A stretch of DNA of 64,000 bases, from NCBI GenBank assembly GCA_949152475.1, contig OX424555.1, forward strand, positions 97,187,515 to 97,251,514, given 5' to 3'. The position numbers and the translations under genes are program-made. The notes beneath the pieces were generated by a model. That model searched no databases and was not told the DNA's origin. It worked only from the letters and a program-made list of their open reading frames with translations. This DNA comes from Terebella lapidaria (lineage: Eukaryota; Annelida; Polychaeta; Terebellida; Terebellidae). Of the stretch, positions 50,237-62,583 are shown in pieces (within the stretch, counting starts at the first letter, position 1; each line of letters opens with the position of its first letter).

Positions 50237-50417
50237 CTAGTCAAGCTAGTAGGAGCGAGGTCACATATGGTGGCAGCGGTGAGACACATCGTCCTCGATG
50301 TGTGGGGTGTCCTTTTCCGTTAATCCCCTGGAATATATCCATTTCACACCGTGCACATGCCCTAACTGCACCCTACCAACTTACCCTGCTCGCAGCGCCA
50401 AATGTGACAACCGAAAA

Positions 50418-50501
50418 TTCGTTGTCCAGACCGGGGATCGAACCCACGATCTCTGCGTTTTGAGACCGACGCTCTACCAAGTGAGCTAAAGGGATATCCC
50501 A
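50418..50501 (-). promoter_or_regulatory. tRNA-like Pol III promoter in LTR 2
   Basis: Second copy of the A-box/B-box tRNA-like segment, apparently identical to that in LTR 1 within this interval. Confidence 0.75.
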
Positions 50502-50534
50502 CTAGCCAAGCTAGTAGGAGCGAGGTCACATGAA

Positions 50535-51040
50535 TTTAAAACTGTCCACCATAAGTCGATATGTGCTTTCCGATATTCCTGCAAAGTTTTGGATTCATAG
50601 CTTCGGAATATGGTTGGAAAAAGACATTGGTGAGCATGGTTCCCTTGCACTTGTTGTTTTCTATGTTCGGAATAGATTGTTTGAACCGATACGCTGACCA
50701 TTGCTCTTGACTTTCACAATTATACTTATGAACTGTTTCCAATCAATAACCCGAACATATGTATTTTGGTGGTAACGGGTCGGTACACATATTTTATCAC
50801 CGGTCCTCCAAGTGTATCATTTCACACAGCCAGGTGAGGTACCTAGTACATAAACATGTATAATTCAGCATCAAAACACTGATACACACATGCATGCTGT
50901 CCGATCGCTTTGTTAGGTGTATGTTCATAACATAGCATAAAGCTAACACCTAGAGCCAAAACCATTTTAGGTTTCTTCTCATGTTTTTAGTATGACATTA
51001 AGCATTACTTATGGTACCATTCCAAGGAGAGTTACACAAC
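50535..51040. other. No recognisable feature
   Basis: Short chance frames only. Confidence 0.3.
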
Positions 51041-51046
51041 CTAACT

Positions 51047-51270
51047 CAGAGTGATACATCAACCAGTTTGTATACATATTGAAAGATGTTCGTTTCACTT
51101 GTGAGGCATACCGCGTGACGATGAAGCAGCATATCATGTATCGCATCAATCCAGTTGAATCAGAGTGATACATCAACACAGTTTGTATGTACATATTTAA
51201 AGATGTTCGTTTAATTTGTGCGGCATACCACGTGACGAAGCAGCATATCACATATCGCATGAATTCATTC
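51047..51270. repeat. Tandem duplication, ~114-bp period
   Basis: CAGAGTGATACATCAAC starts at 51047 and 51161. Both copies contain AAAGATGTTCGTTT and GGCATACC(G/A)CGTGACGA, with small indels. Several in-frame indels keep a long minus-strand frame open, but composition gives no sign of a gene. Confidence 0.85.
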
Positions 51271-51274
51271 AGTT

Positions 51275-53065
51275 TTCCTTGAGATGGATGTGAATACATA
51301 ACCGCACTGAGTAAGAAAAAATCGTTTGAAATTGAACTCCTCTGAAACATTCGAGGCTACACCTAACATTGCGCTGCTGAATATGCATTACACCCATCCA
51401 AACTTTACATCTGAAACAAAATAGCAGTCAAAATTGATAGATTTGAGTTGAAGTTTCCAGACCCAATATGGAACCAATTCATTGAGTCAGTACCCAGTAT
51501 AAAGTATCCCGAACCATGAAAACAATGTCTATTTCAAGGTCAATTCAGGTGTTCCTTTAAGAGTTTCTGTAAAAAACGTTTTGTACATTGGGGTGTGTCC
51601 AAATGGTTAGTCTGGCTCTGACTGCAAAGAGTGATGGTGGTAACAGATATCAGGTAACCGAAAATCTGCATAAAGATTGAGCAATTATGCATGAGTGTCT
51701 GAGAGTCGAGACAACTGAGATTGGAAACGAGGATTATGTTCCGTCTCGCTATTTTAGGCTGACAATGACATGTGTATGACACATGTCATGACTGTTCTGT
51801 CTGGTGGAGTCCAGGACACCATACCTTAGACATGAACAGTTCTAGTTGGATACTTGGAAAAAAGGTTTCAGTAAAAACTAGTCATGTTGTAAATTGGTAA
51901 GTGAAAAAAATATGATGTGGATGTGTGTGACATCATTTTGTGGGAATCTCCCACCAAATAATCAAAAGTATGAGTTAACTGATGTGATGCCATTTACGAG
52001 GTACATGATGTGTGCGAGTGTGAGCGAAAAAAGGACATGGTTTGAATCCTTCTGCCATACGAATTCCATCTTCCCATTACACATGTCACATCTCATCATC
52101 CTCACATAAAGAACCAACGGCATATGAAAATTACTATCAAGTCAACCCTTCGCGGAGATCCAAACCAACAAGAGAGCAAATATAAACACTTGCTTGTTCA
52201 TTAATTGTGAAATAAATAGAATTCGATCAACCAATACTCTCAAGGTACTGAGTATTTGAAGCAAGCAACCTTAGCCCGGATGCAGATCCTTCAAGTTGGA
52301 AATTTAAGACATTCAAATCAGCAGTCAACCACCTGATATTACGGTTGGAATAATAGCATCCCAATGTTGTGGTTATAATTCCGAGCTGATTTCGCCTTTG
52401 GGATGTGTTCCCATTGCTCTGAATAATGAGCATTTTTGGTTGTCCGAGAGTTTATATCAATTCATGGCAACTAGTGAATACATCCGTCCATTTTCCACAT
52501 GACCTATTTACTTCAGGAGCGAGTTAAATGACTGGAATAATTGATTTCACACGTCTATGAAATATACATACCTAGATATCTCACACCCAGTTTTCACAGG
52601 GCTACAGATATACAGGTTAATGTATTCAACGAGAATTTGGGGCTGTTATCCGCAATGATAAGTGAGGTTGGTATAATCGAGAACACGGTATGTAGCATGA
52701 ATAATATATCAAGGGAAGTTTCAATATTACACGTGAAAGATTGGTATCGAATGACGTGTCCGTGAAATAAAATAGGAATATATACAAAACCAAAATGCTG
52801 TATTTACCAGCTGACATGTTAATGAAAGACGAATGATATCCCTTACGTCTATATTGTGATCCCGCGTTCATTAAATGATCCGAGTCCTATAAACCTATAA
52901 CTTTAGGGAGGAAATCTATGGATTTATCACAGGTGATGGATTAGAAACACTGTGGACGCTAGTCCCTCGAGCCACTATGGTTGTGGATTAACACAAAGAT
53001 TTCAATTACGTAAAATTGTTCGCCAGATGCTGACACCCAAACCACTATATAAGGACAAATCAATA
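51275..53065. other. No recognisable feature
   Basis: AT-rich, no clear exons or repeats. Confidence 0.3.
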
Positions 53066-53071
53066 GGCAAT

Positions 53072-53232
53072 CATAAATAGACGTGGAATCAATACCCAGT
53101 ATTAAGTATTCCGAGCAAACAAAACAGGGTCCGTTATCCAATCTCATAGTCCGGGGACAGAAAGTCATATCAGGCATACGAAATGAGAGAAAACAAAAAT
53201 GACAGGGAAACTCATGAACCCCCATAAATGGC
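53072..53232 (-). repeat. Repeat D, reverse copy
   Basis: Near-identical reverse complement of 22522-22690, over 30 kb away, with a few substitutions. The short open frame at 52959-53225 largely reads through this repeat and is not taken as a gene. Confidence 0.9.
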
Positions 53233-54164
53233 CAATATCAGAGTATCCGTCGTGGTGAATGTGGTACCAATGTCATCAGCCCAGATTGCATCACACATTT
53301 ATCCGATAAAACGAAGTCACAAGTCGTGGCAAGCATATATGCTATATTAAAAAGTCCGTTTGCTCTTGCACCAAACATGTCCCCATTATACTTAATTCGT
53401 TGTTGTTGTATTTGGGTAATGGTTGCAGTCAATTTGATGATGAAAATGTTAATCGTTACATATCAGCAGGATATTCACATAAAAAAATAGCAGAATAGCT
53501 ACACACGACAACTTGATTTTCGAGTTTGGTTGAAATACTATTTTCGTCTCATTGGTGGGAAATGACATCCCTAGGCATTTGCTACGAGAGATTCTGCGAC
53601 CGAAATGGAGATTGTCACGCTATTTCCAAGTCCAATTAGTGCTCAGTATCCATGGAGACAGTCTGGGTAAATCACGGATTCATGTAGATAAGGAAGAGTA
53701 GAATCAGGTCGTTATCACATCATCGCCATCACGATTCTATAAAACAAAGCCCTGGCGGAATGATTACGATCCCATGTTATTATTGCATGACGTGCGAAAA
53801 GGCTATTACCAATGGGCGAAATTTCCAGTTTTTACTGTCGAGTTATACCCGTCTTTTATTTGCCAGGTGATATATCTTACAAATTGTGTCATGTTATTCC
53901 AAGTTGAATAGAATAGGTAGAGTTAGAGCTAGGTAGAGAAGACATCAATCAACCCAGGCCAGAGAAAAGTTTTTTCTGAATTAATACCTCACTAATCTAT
54001 TGGAATTGATTGCATTTTTCCGAAAAAATAATAGGTGCCGTGTACTCAACATGCCTGCTTGATATTGTATCAGTTCCTATAAAACAAGACGTCAAGGCAT
54101 CAAAATACCTTTGAGGCATTTCGGTGTAAAGCATGAAACAAGCTCAATATTAGATACTAGCAAA

Positions 54165-54505
54165 AAATTAATCCCCAATACCCCTTAGACATGTTTGTCT
54201 AGGATGACGAGTCTTAAAATAACGTCTAATTCGACAAAAATGAAAAATGCCAACTTGGCAAAAACATTAGGTCAAGGTCAAGATTAATCCCCAATGCCGC
54301 AAGACATATCCTCAATGCCTCTAAGGCCCCAATTCTGAAAACAAACGTCCATTTCACTGTACGATGCACCGGATATGAATGAAAATAAAAAATGCGTACT
54401 TAGCAAAAAAGCTGGATCAAGGTCATCCCGAGTAATCTAGGGTGACGACTCCGGAAATAATGTTTGTTTTGCTCTACGATGCAACTCTTCCAATATGGGG
54501 GAAAA
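54165..54505. repeat. GGTCAAGGTCA-rich repeat, left of the LINE
   Basis: Alternating blocks such as CCCCTTAGACATGTTTGTCT and AGGTCAAGGTCAAG recur here, with counterparts at 56385-56560 (CCCCTTAGATATGTTTGTCT). The LINE probably inserted into one copy of this repeat. Confidence 0.6.
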
Positions 54506-56030
54506 TAGATAGATATATAAGTTATTTCTCAAAACCACATACATTTTACAAATTACTCAATTCAAAACTTTATATACAACAAATATCATGACTGTGGAGA
54601 AGAGGGGAGTAGCATAACCTAAGAAGGTTGTCTTCCTGCTACCCCCTGAAAAATTAATTGATAAAAAACATATAGAGAGTGGACATAGAAAATGAAAAAA
54701 ACATCAGCGAGCGCGCCCAGCCAAACAAAGTATCACCCGTCACGGTGAAGTGGGAAAGGATGTAAAACAGGACGAGGAACACGACCGCATATCTCAGATA
54801 TAAACGGAAAACAAGTACCGGTAGACCTAACATATTTAAGTGCATGTAGAATTACATTCCATACATCGTGGATTATTACATTTGACCCCAGTGGAATATT
54901 TTGTCAGATGAATAATCTTGATTTGTCTTTTCATATGATTACGTGTTGAGGTTGTATCAACTTCAGTGTACCATTTATTCCAGATGGACGGGAACTTGAA
55001 CAACGGAAGTTTATCGACAAATCTTGATTTCGATTTTGGAATATTCAACATTTGAGATTGTCTGGTTCTATATATCCCTTGAATATCACTTTTGAGATTG
55101 AACATATGATGAAACGAGCACGGTAATTTACTATTGATAAAATCGTGCAAAAATAACATTACCTCCAGCTGATATTGGTCCGATATCTTAACAACACCTG
55201 ATTGCTTAAAGAGTGGATCAGTATGACTGTTATATTTCTTATTATGAATTGTGCGCATAGATCGTTTCTGGAGAATTTCAGTTTTCCGAATAAGGTTAGC
55301 ATTTGCTTTCCCCCAGGCGAGTAGTCCATATGTCAAATGAGGATGAATCAAAGAAAAATACAGGATACGGATATACAGGATAAAATAAGGAGACTTTCTT
55401 TAGGTAGAGAAAATTTCACCTGCCTAATGGCAAATAGAGCCCTCGATATTTTGCTATTGATACCTGAAATTTGTTGCTGAAACCGAAAGTGAATTATCGA
55501 TGACGATGCCAAGAAATGTACATGTAGTTGCTTGAGTCAAGCATAGACCATTTATAAATAACTTAAACTCGGATAAGTCTTTGCTATTTGTAGGCGGTCG
55601 AATAATCATATATTGCGTTTTCTTGGCATTCAGTGATAATTTGATTGCACAAAACCAGTTAAACAGTGAATCAAGTGAGGAGTTTGCTTCGCGAAATAGT
55701 ACGGTAGGATCAGAGTTAGATAAGACTAATCATCAGCGAATGACAAAATGTTAGATTTGGTACATTTAGGAATATCATTTATGTATATGAGAATATGGAA
55801 TGGAACCCGGAGGGACTCCGAATTGAACAGGTAAACTTGATGACGTAACTGAGTCGAAATCGATATATTGAGTCCTGTTTGTCAGGTAACTTTTGATCCA
55901 ATTATTGGCTATCCCCCGTATTCCGTAGTACTGTAATTTATTCAGTAATATATCTGGACTGAACGTATCGAAGGCTTTACTCAAGTCACAAAAGGTAGCT
56001 AATGTCAATTTAGATGGCGACGAATATCCC
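54506..56030 (-). mobile_element. 5'-truncated non-LTR retrotransposon (Jockey/CR1-like clade)
   Basis: It carries reverse-transcriptase motifs on the minus strand. The 3' end lies near 54506 in a short ATCTATCTATT tail; the 3'UTR contains a hairpin around GTAGCATAACC..TGCTAC (54609-54643). The 5' end is truncated near 56030, so the endonuclease domain is missing. It is flanked on both sides by related GGTCA-rich repeat sequence. Confidence 0.85.
54836..56008 (-). pseudogene. Broken reverse-transcriptase ORF of the LINE
   Basis: Visible parts in order: CDLSKAFDT (RT motif A, around 55970-56000), YGIRGIANNWIKSYLTNRTQ, and GVPPGS in place of the usual GVPQGS. A deletion removes the LGPLLF-type segment and shifts the frame. 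FADD (55729-55740) is followed directly by TAG. A thumb-like region follows (NWFCAIKLSLNAKKTQYM, FLGIVIDN), and the last open part (54836-55351) holds the C-terminal region. It cannot make a functional RT. The family normally makes cDNA by target-primed reverse transcription. Confidence 0.85.
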
Positions 56031-56109
56031 CGCTATCCCCCCATAACTGTTTACGTATACATGTAATAATTCAAAGTTGCATGATCGAAAATTAGCTCTA
56101 AAGCTATGA

Positions 56110-56575
56110 AAAGCCACCGAAGAAATGTAGATATAATGCTCAGACGTTTTTTGTACTGGTCACCGAAATTGGTGTTGGTACCTTTCAAGACCACCGAAGG
56201 TCAAACTCAAGGCCACCAGCAAAATCACCAAACATGACTTCACACTTGAAAATGCCAATATTTTAACTCTATCTTAGGGTGTTCTACGAGTTTACTCCAT
56301 ACAGCCCCATACATCCATATGAAGGAAAAAGTGGAAGAAACATTTCAAGTCCATGACAAATATAAAATGATGACTCGGCATTTCAGGTCAAGATCAAAGA
56401 TCAAAGTTCATCCATAATACCCCTTAGATATGTTTGTCTACGGCGTCTAGTCCGAAAATAACGTCCGTTTCATTTGACACACCATTTCAGAGATATGGAC
56501 GAAAATGTGGAATGCCGACTCAGCAAATATAATGTAGGTCAAGGTCAAAGTTCATCGTAATAGGCCGACCCATAA
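56110..56575. repeat. GGTCA-rich repeat related to family B, right of the LINE
   Basis: Contains AGGTCAAACTCAAGGCCACC, TGAAAATGCCAATATTTTAA, GTTCTACGAGTTTACTCCAT and AGGTCAAGGTCAAAG, paralleling family B (for example 28870-28990). Confidence 0.65.
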
Positions 56576-56828
56576 GGAATATATGCCCAGGGGGGGATGC
56601 GACCCGTGAAGCGTTCACAATCTCTGCGGGCGAGGAATGATCGTAAGTCCATAGTATCCGCCGCCTTGGATCTTTGGCATTGCATAGCCTGCTATCCTCG
56701 TTCACTTATAGACAAAACGTACTTTGCATTCCAATCAAAGGTTGCCGTTGGTTGTCGGTTTTTTAGTGTGACATATGACGCTATTTTTGCTGGAGCTGGA
56801 GAAAATGTCCGCTGTGGTATTCTGACAG

Positions 56829-57060
56829 GATCATTACTCAAAGAATACGTCAGCGAGCTCTTCAAGATGTGCAGGATTTTTATGACGCCTTGCTATCAAC
56901 TGCCATCAACGCCCTGGTATCAATGCGCACCCACCAACAGAAGTGTTTGGTGGTTGCGCATAGAACACAGAGAGAATCTTTAGAATTATTTCATACATTG
57001 AAGATGATTTCTGCAATGTATCAGAGAGACAGAAGTGATATCAACTTACCTGTAAAGTAG
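56829..57060 (+). CDS. Possible terminal coding exon, product unknown
   Basis: After ATTCTGACAG|GATC, the frame reads IITQRIRQRALQDVQDFYD through MRTHQQKCLVVAHRTQ to a TAG at 57058-57060. The helical, evenly composed peptide looks more protein-like than surrounding frames. A competing frame on the same strand (56597-56983) is less convincing. No family recognised and no upstream exon identified. Confidence 0.35.
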
Positions 57061-57064
57061 GAAT

Positions 57065-58685
57065 GCATACTTTCGGACTGTTTTTACGAATATACGCCAA
57101 TGACATCGCTTTTGATTGCCTCCAAGCATCCGATGATATCGCATGCATGAAAACATAACATCATATGTTTCAATGCATGAAAACATAACATCATATGTTT
57201 CCTTCAGGAAATACAACTTACTTGATATTGTGGCAAATATCTTTGGAATATCTTCTTTGTTATGTTCTTCAATTTGTCAGTATATCTGTTCAGAAATAGT
57301 GGATTACCCGACGAGGAAATTTTTCCTGGTTTGGGGTTTCGTCCAAAGCATTTAACATGGAACGCACCATTCAATACATTATTACACATCAAACATTAAG
57401 TATTCTACTAGCTGCTACGTTGCTCAATCGTCGACGAATATGTAGTCCGACATTTTTACATCCACAGACTGTAAAGATATTGGCACCAAAATGTCTGTCG
57501 TTATTACCTGTCGAGACGGCACTAAATATTTCAAAAGTAGAGTAATAAATCTTGCAAATATATCATGTTTATTCGAGACTTAATATTAATACCCAGCGAC
57601 TTGCATTTACCATCCATTGCGAAAACACATTATGATAACATACTTGTATATTTATGGAGTCCTTTGTAATCTTCCGGTTATCTATCATTAGGGAAATGGA
57701 TTAAACTCAAGGTAATATATAAATTGTTGTTGTATGTTCTCATAATGTTGTTGTATGTTCTCATAATATTCACTGTCGCTGTAATATTCATCAACAATTT
57801 CCCTGTTGCATTTTTTTATGCATGATATTTATAATTGTTGCATTTTTTATGTACGATATTTATACTTGTGAAAGATATTACAACATGAACCTAGTTTCCA
57901 TGAACCATGTACCTTTTCTAGGTTTCGGTTTTTCGCCAATATTTGCTGACAGATATTGCTAGTTAAAGAATAATGAATAGATTTGGAGTAATTGTCGAAC
58001 AACTTCGAGGGGAAGGTGAAAATCTCTCGCGACGTTAAATGCGTCGAGGGCATTGTCACACGTCCCAAAAAGTTTATTTTGCAGAAAATTTATGACAAAT
58101 CTATTCATTATATGTCTGCATTTGTCCGCATGACCCTGCAGTTGAGTTTGAACATACCGAAAAAACGCACATTGTGAACGAATTGTTTACATCTGATCTA
58201 ACATAAACAAAGACGATGAATTTCCCTATATTGTCGTTATTTCCAACACAGAAGAGTCAAACGGAATATTTTAAATTCCATCACTATAATATAACATAGA
58301 TATACGAGTTTCGTGAGAGGGCTGTGTATTTTTCTACATTTTCAGCTATTTTTTTAATTTTGCATCACTGTATGGGAACCGCTCCGTGCGAAAATATTTT
58401 TTAAATCAGAATGTCAATGTCAAATTTAGACAAATTCGTGTGCGCATTGTAACTTTTGCACTGTACAGCTGCTCTGGGAATAGCTGTTGATCACTTTCAA
58501 TCGGAAACCAAAAACCGATTATTGCACTTTAAATACTAACAGAAAACAGTCTTTGTCCCATACCCCTTGTTGGAGCCAAACATTCCCAAACCCGTAAGAA
58601 TACAACAAATATTTAACATCCAGTTTTGACACTTCATCAAAACGTGTCCAGACTCGACCAAGGGCAAAATAAAAGCACACGTGTA
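57065..58685. other. No gene seen; two short tandem duplications
   Basis: A 29-bp duplication (ATGCATGAAAACATAACATC motif, 57142-57200) and a 20-bp duplication (TTGTTGTATGTTCTCATAAT, 57726-57768). The rest is AT-rich and unrecognised. Confidence 0.6.
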
Positions 58686-58689
58686 AGTC

Positions 58690-59800
58690 GATATAACAAT
58701 TGCAGTGAACTCAAGTTTGTTGTGTAACATAAAGATTTTGAGCAATGTGCATCATTTTGAGTTCTAATACCACATTTGAGTTTGGAAATATCCTCCTATT
58801 TGTAACCTTAGTGGCGTGAGTGGCGCAGGGGATAAGGCGTCGGACTTGTAATCCAAAGATCATGGGTTCGAGTCTCGAGCTGGACTGCTGTGCTATTTCA
58901 CTAGTGTCCTTAGGCAAGGCATTTACCACTAATGTGTCTATCTTTACCCAGGATTAAATGGGTACCGGTTGATGATGGGTGTTGTATAGAGCGCTTTGAG
59001 TGTGGCTGCTCCAAGTACAATCACTCAGACTGGGGTTAAAGTGTAAAGCGCCTTTGAAAGCTGATTTAGTTCGGCTGAAAAGAGCGCTATATCAAAATCT
59101 GAAAATCTGATAACTTTAACACTGAATGATATCACGAATATCGATCACGCTATTGACCCATGATGTCTGAAGCATTGGGAATAGATTCTATTGCACAACT
59201 GCGAGGTGAGGTTGTATAGGATAACCAAAAATTACATAAGGAATGAGCAATTATGACCTGGTCGCTGCATTCTGATTTTTAATGGGTGTGAAAATGTATA
59301 AATGCCGACCACCCTCGAAGTTCGGCTAGCGTAAGTTTATTCCTCCCTTGTCCGGACGTAGAATACAGTAACACATGTATCTCAACTCACTAGAGGATTG
59401 TGATTGTTACAAGGCCGAAACCACGACCCGACTCCATATTGTCACGCTTGTTCAATTAGTCCAATTAGTGTTTTGTATCTATGGGAAAGCGGTGAATGCA
59501 GATATGCAGCAATAGAGTCAGGTCCTATGACAACATCCATGAACCAGCATTGTTGGAATGTGTATCCTCCCACCAGTGGTGGTTTCATAAGCGGAATATT
59601 TCGCAGTACTATCACAATTGTATTTGTAGCTGTTCGGTAATAATTACACTTGGCAGTGCCATGTCAGTCACTGCCATGTCAGGCAGTGCCATGTCTGAAC
59701 TTGAGAGCAAAATTCACGAATATTTTTTTCCCTTCATTTGTTTTCTCTTCACGGAAACACAGAAGCACGAGTCATCTAAAGTGTAATGTGATTTTGTCAT
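58690..59800. repeat. Tandem duplication, copy 1 (contains SINE)
   Basis: Starts at AAGTCGATATAACAATTGCA and includes TTGAGTTTGGAAATATCCTC, TTCCTCCCTTGTCCGGACGT and ACAAGGCCGAAACCACGACC. It matches copy 2 (59905-60690) in order. The SINE at 58811-59111 is the main difference. The short tract 59655-59700 repeats a CAGTGCCATGTC motif. Confidence 0.85.
58811..59111 (+). mobile_element. tRNA-derived SINE
   Basis: The 5' part is tRNA-like: A box TGGCGCAGGGG, an anticodon-loop-like CTTGTAA, and B box GGGTTCGAGTC; a tRNA-Thr(UGU)-like ancestor is plausible. The body follows with TCCTTAGGCAAGGCATTT and GAGCGCTTTGAGTG, and the tail reads GCGCTATATCAAAATCTGAA. Flanks TAACCTTA and TAACTTTA form a probable 8-bp target duplication with one mismatch. 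The homologous site in copy 2 of the surrounding duplication (about 60015) is empty. Confidence 0.85.
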
Positions 59801-59904
59801 CATAATTTCACTTGGACTGAGTTAAAACATTAATTGAAGTTATATTCGTAAAATGAACACGAATGGCATTCTGCGATCGAAGTATGGTATTTCAATATTC
59901 CAAA

Positions 59905-60690
59905 AACAAGTCGATATGACAACTGAGGTGAGCTCGAGTCTGTTGTGTTACATAAGATTTTGAGCAACGTGCATCAATTTGAGTTTTAATATCACATTTG
60001 AGTTTGGAAATATCCTCTTCGTAACACTGAATGATAACTGCCATAAAGATTGAGCAATTATATTGCACTGGGGTTTGTGTTTTGAGGCATCTAGGCCAAT
60101 CTGAGTGAGGAAAATGGAAATTTGATATCATACTTGTCTCCATATTTTGAGTGGGTGTGAAAATGTATATTTGCCCACCACCCTCGAAATTCGGCTAGCA
60201 TAAGTTTATTCCTCCCTTGTCCGGATGTAGAATACAGTAACACGTGTATCTTAACTCACTAGAGGATGGTGATTGTTACAAGGCCGAAACCACGACCCGA
60301 CTGCATATTGTCACGCTTGTTCAATTAGTCCAATTAATGTTTTGTATCTATGGGGAGGGAATTTCTACAGATGAACAGCAGCAGAATCAGGTTCCTATGA
60401 CAACATCCATAAAACCAACATTATTAGAATTTTTATCATTCCACTGGTGGTGGTTTTATGAGCGGTATACTTCGCAGTATACTAGTAGCCTAGTGCATGA
60501 AATGCAAGGTGGGTCTTTACCAAATGATTTTTGTTGCAATTGGCGCAGGTCCCCATTACACTTGACATTGCCATGTCAGTTACAGGTTCGAACTCAAAAG
60601 ATGAGAGCAAAATTCACGATTTTTTCCCCCTTCATTTGGTTTCTCTTCACGGGAACACAGAAGCGCGAGGCATCTCAGATGAAATGTGCG
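59905..60690. repeat. Tandem duplication, copy 2 (no SINE)
   Basis: Diverged direct copy of 58690-59800. The longest frame (60244-60807) is not maintained in copy 1, so it is not treated as a gene. Confidence 0.85.
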
Positions 60691-60699
60691 TTCGTCATC

Positions 60700-62020
60700 A
60701 TGATTTCCCTTGGCCCTTGGCATAAGATATGCTTTTATTATCAATATTGTAGCAATACTATTAGGAGAAAAATGTACATTGTATCAGCTTGTCACTCACT
60801 TATATGAGGGCGTATACAAAAGGTTATGCAGCTCAAACGGTTGCATATTAGGGTGAAGCTCTTATCATGGAGGTAGAAGGTAGGAAGCAATTTTTTGTCA
60901 CGTGTACAACAAAACACATTGGATGAAATCACGTCCGGGTGAAATGGAACATTTTGCCTATGAAGACAAACTGCTTCAAAGATATGGCTTAGAAACCTTT
61001 CATGGACGTATGGCTGAATTTTTTCGTGGCTAAGTTTGCCGTACGATGGATTTGAGTGCTCTGACTCACTTCGTACACTTCAATGCGGAGTTATCTTCAG
61101 ACACACGATTCTTGAGCGATCCAAAATGCCTGTGACAATTGAAGCTGTGTTGTTCCTGTTATGTAATCCATTAGTGGTAAGTCTGCCCAATTAACACTGG
61201 ACGTGACGATGCTGACAAGTAATTGTTTTTGTTCAGATTGTTGGTCATTCGGAATAAGCCTCTACATACTATGCAATGTAGTCTCCATGGGCAGTGACAT
61301 ATGTTGTCATCGTGCTGAATCTGGTCTTGTATAAGATTGTTCAGCCCATATCAGTCTTCAACAGATCATTGAAAATTCATTAATGACTACACCGATAACA
61401 TTTCCTCGGTTAGAACAGTCTCAAAAGAAATCATGATATGTCACCAGTGATGACTCACCACACATATCAGTCTCTTACATAATTGGATTCATGCTTAATA
61501 AAACACGATCTCACCCTGTGGTAATATCCTGAAAACGACATGTTCTGTTGCAAAGTAATTTTATTTCTCCTCTGATGGCAATAAGTGTCCGTTCTAATAT
61601 GTGCTATATGTTTTTCCAATTATCAGCAATGATTTATTTCATACTCCACATTGACCAGGTACAATAAATAGTATAACTGAATAATATAACGGAATAACAC
61701 AATATAATTTGATTAGTTTTGTGTGCCACAAGTAGAATTAGAACTGTTCACACTAATGTCTTAACTTTCGAGTCAAAACCATTACATTTTTGCAAGAAAC
61801 TAAAGCCTGATTAGGTTCGCCGTTTCATTTCATGGGAATCACCAATATATGTTGGTAAAACCTTTGCCCACACGATAAGAATCAGATACCCAATGAAAAC
61901 AATACTATCATTTGTCAAAATAGGTTAACCCATAAAATTTCAGACAGTTTCGTCGAATTCTGGGCATGCTGCGAAATATTGGACGCATGAAATTTTGTGG
62001 GAAAACATTTTCCCAATGAT
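60700..62020. other. No recognisable feature
   Basis: AT-rich sequence without clear exons. GATGGCAATAAGTGTC(C/A)GTTCTAAT at about 61573 recurs in related form at 63855-63880, a minor repeat. Confidence 0.35.
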
Positions 62021-62024
62021 GCTA

Positions 62025-62313
62025 TCTTGTGATTAGGTACTTATGTACTTGTCATATATCTATTCCATGGGGTTTATTTCGGATTTCTAATTATTTTCAT
62101 AGGTTGTTGGACAGTTGTATACTAATTCCATCAGGTGTACAGTAGAAACAACTACATTTCACACACGGTCTGCCCCTGATGACGCCAGTGTGTCTTTTGA
62201 TAAAGTATTTGGTCGGGCTTTGTTTCTATTGCAAAATGTTGTGTTTTACGTTTGTTATTGGATTCATCAAAATTTGGCTGTATTGGTGGTAATAGATTGA
62301 TACTTACATTCAT
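62025..62313 (-). repeat. Family A copy
   Basis: From TTGTGATTAGGTACTTATGT to GATTGATACTTACATTCATG. It is one of the best-preserved units, with GCCCCTGATGACGCCAGTGT and GGTCGGGCTTTGTTTCTATT intact. Confidence 0.9.
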
Positions 62314-62583
62314 GGCTCCATCCCACCATTTCTTTGTTTCTTGAAATAGATTGTCCTTCTTGAGAGCTGGTTGATTGGAATCTGTCGTTTGTAACGTTTG
62401 TCGTTTGTAAAAGCTAATTTTTCACGCCCTGTACTAAACTGTGAATTACCAGCTGCTATTGGAAGCGGATGGCAGTTCTGGAGTCCAGTGATGGCAAACA
62501 TGTTCATGTAGCAGCTTGATTATGATAATTAATTGATAATTAATTGTCATAACTAATTAGAAACAATATTCATTTGATTGACT

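Larger units (their letters stand above)
50138..50530 (+). mobile_element. TRIM-like miniature LTR element with tRNA-like LTRs
   Basis: Two direct repeats of 128 bp (50138-50265 and 50403-50530) differ at one visible position (T/C in ACTAG(T/C)CAAGCTAG). Each begins TGTGAC and ends GTCACA, an LTR-style TG..CA with a 6-bp inverted end. TGAA flanks both sides (50134-50137, 50531-50534). Two bases after the first repeat comes TGGTGGCAGCGGTGAG (50268), a plausible primer-binding site. The interior is only 137 bp and noncoding; no clear polypurine tract is seen. Near-identity of the repeats implies a recent insertion. Confidence 0.75.

Noticed and set aside
58811..58885. Functional tRNA-Thr gene
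   Set aside because: The tRNA-like part is followed by a SINE body and flanked by a target duplication; the stems are incomplete.
60244..60807. 187-codon plus-strand gene
   Set aside because: The frame is not kept in the tandem copy at 58690-59800 and has no exon-like features.
62160..62215. Hammerhead-ribozyme-like core in family A (CTGATGA followed by AAA)
   Set aside because: After CTGATGA the expected stem II closing with GAAA is absent; the sequence reads GATAAA without a pairing stem. A covariance-model search would settle it.
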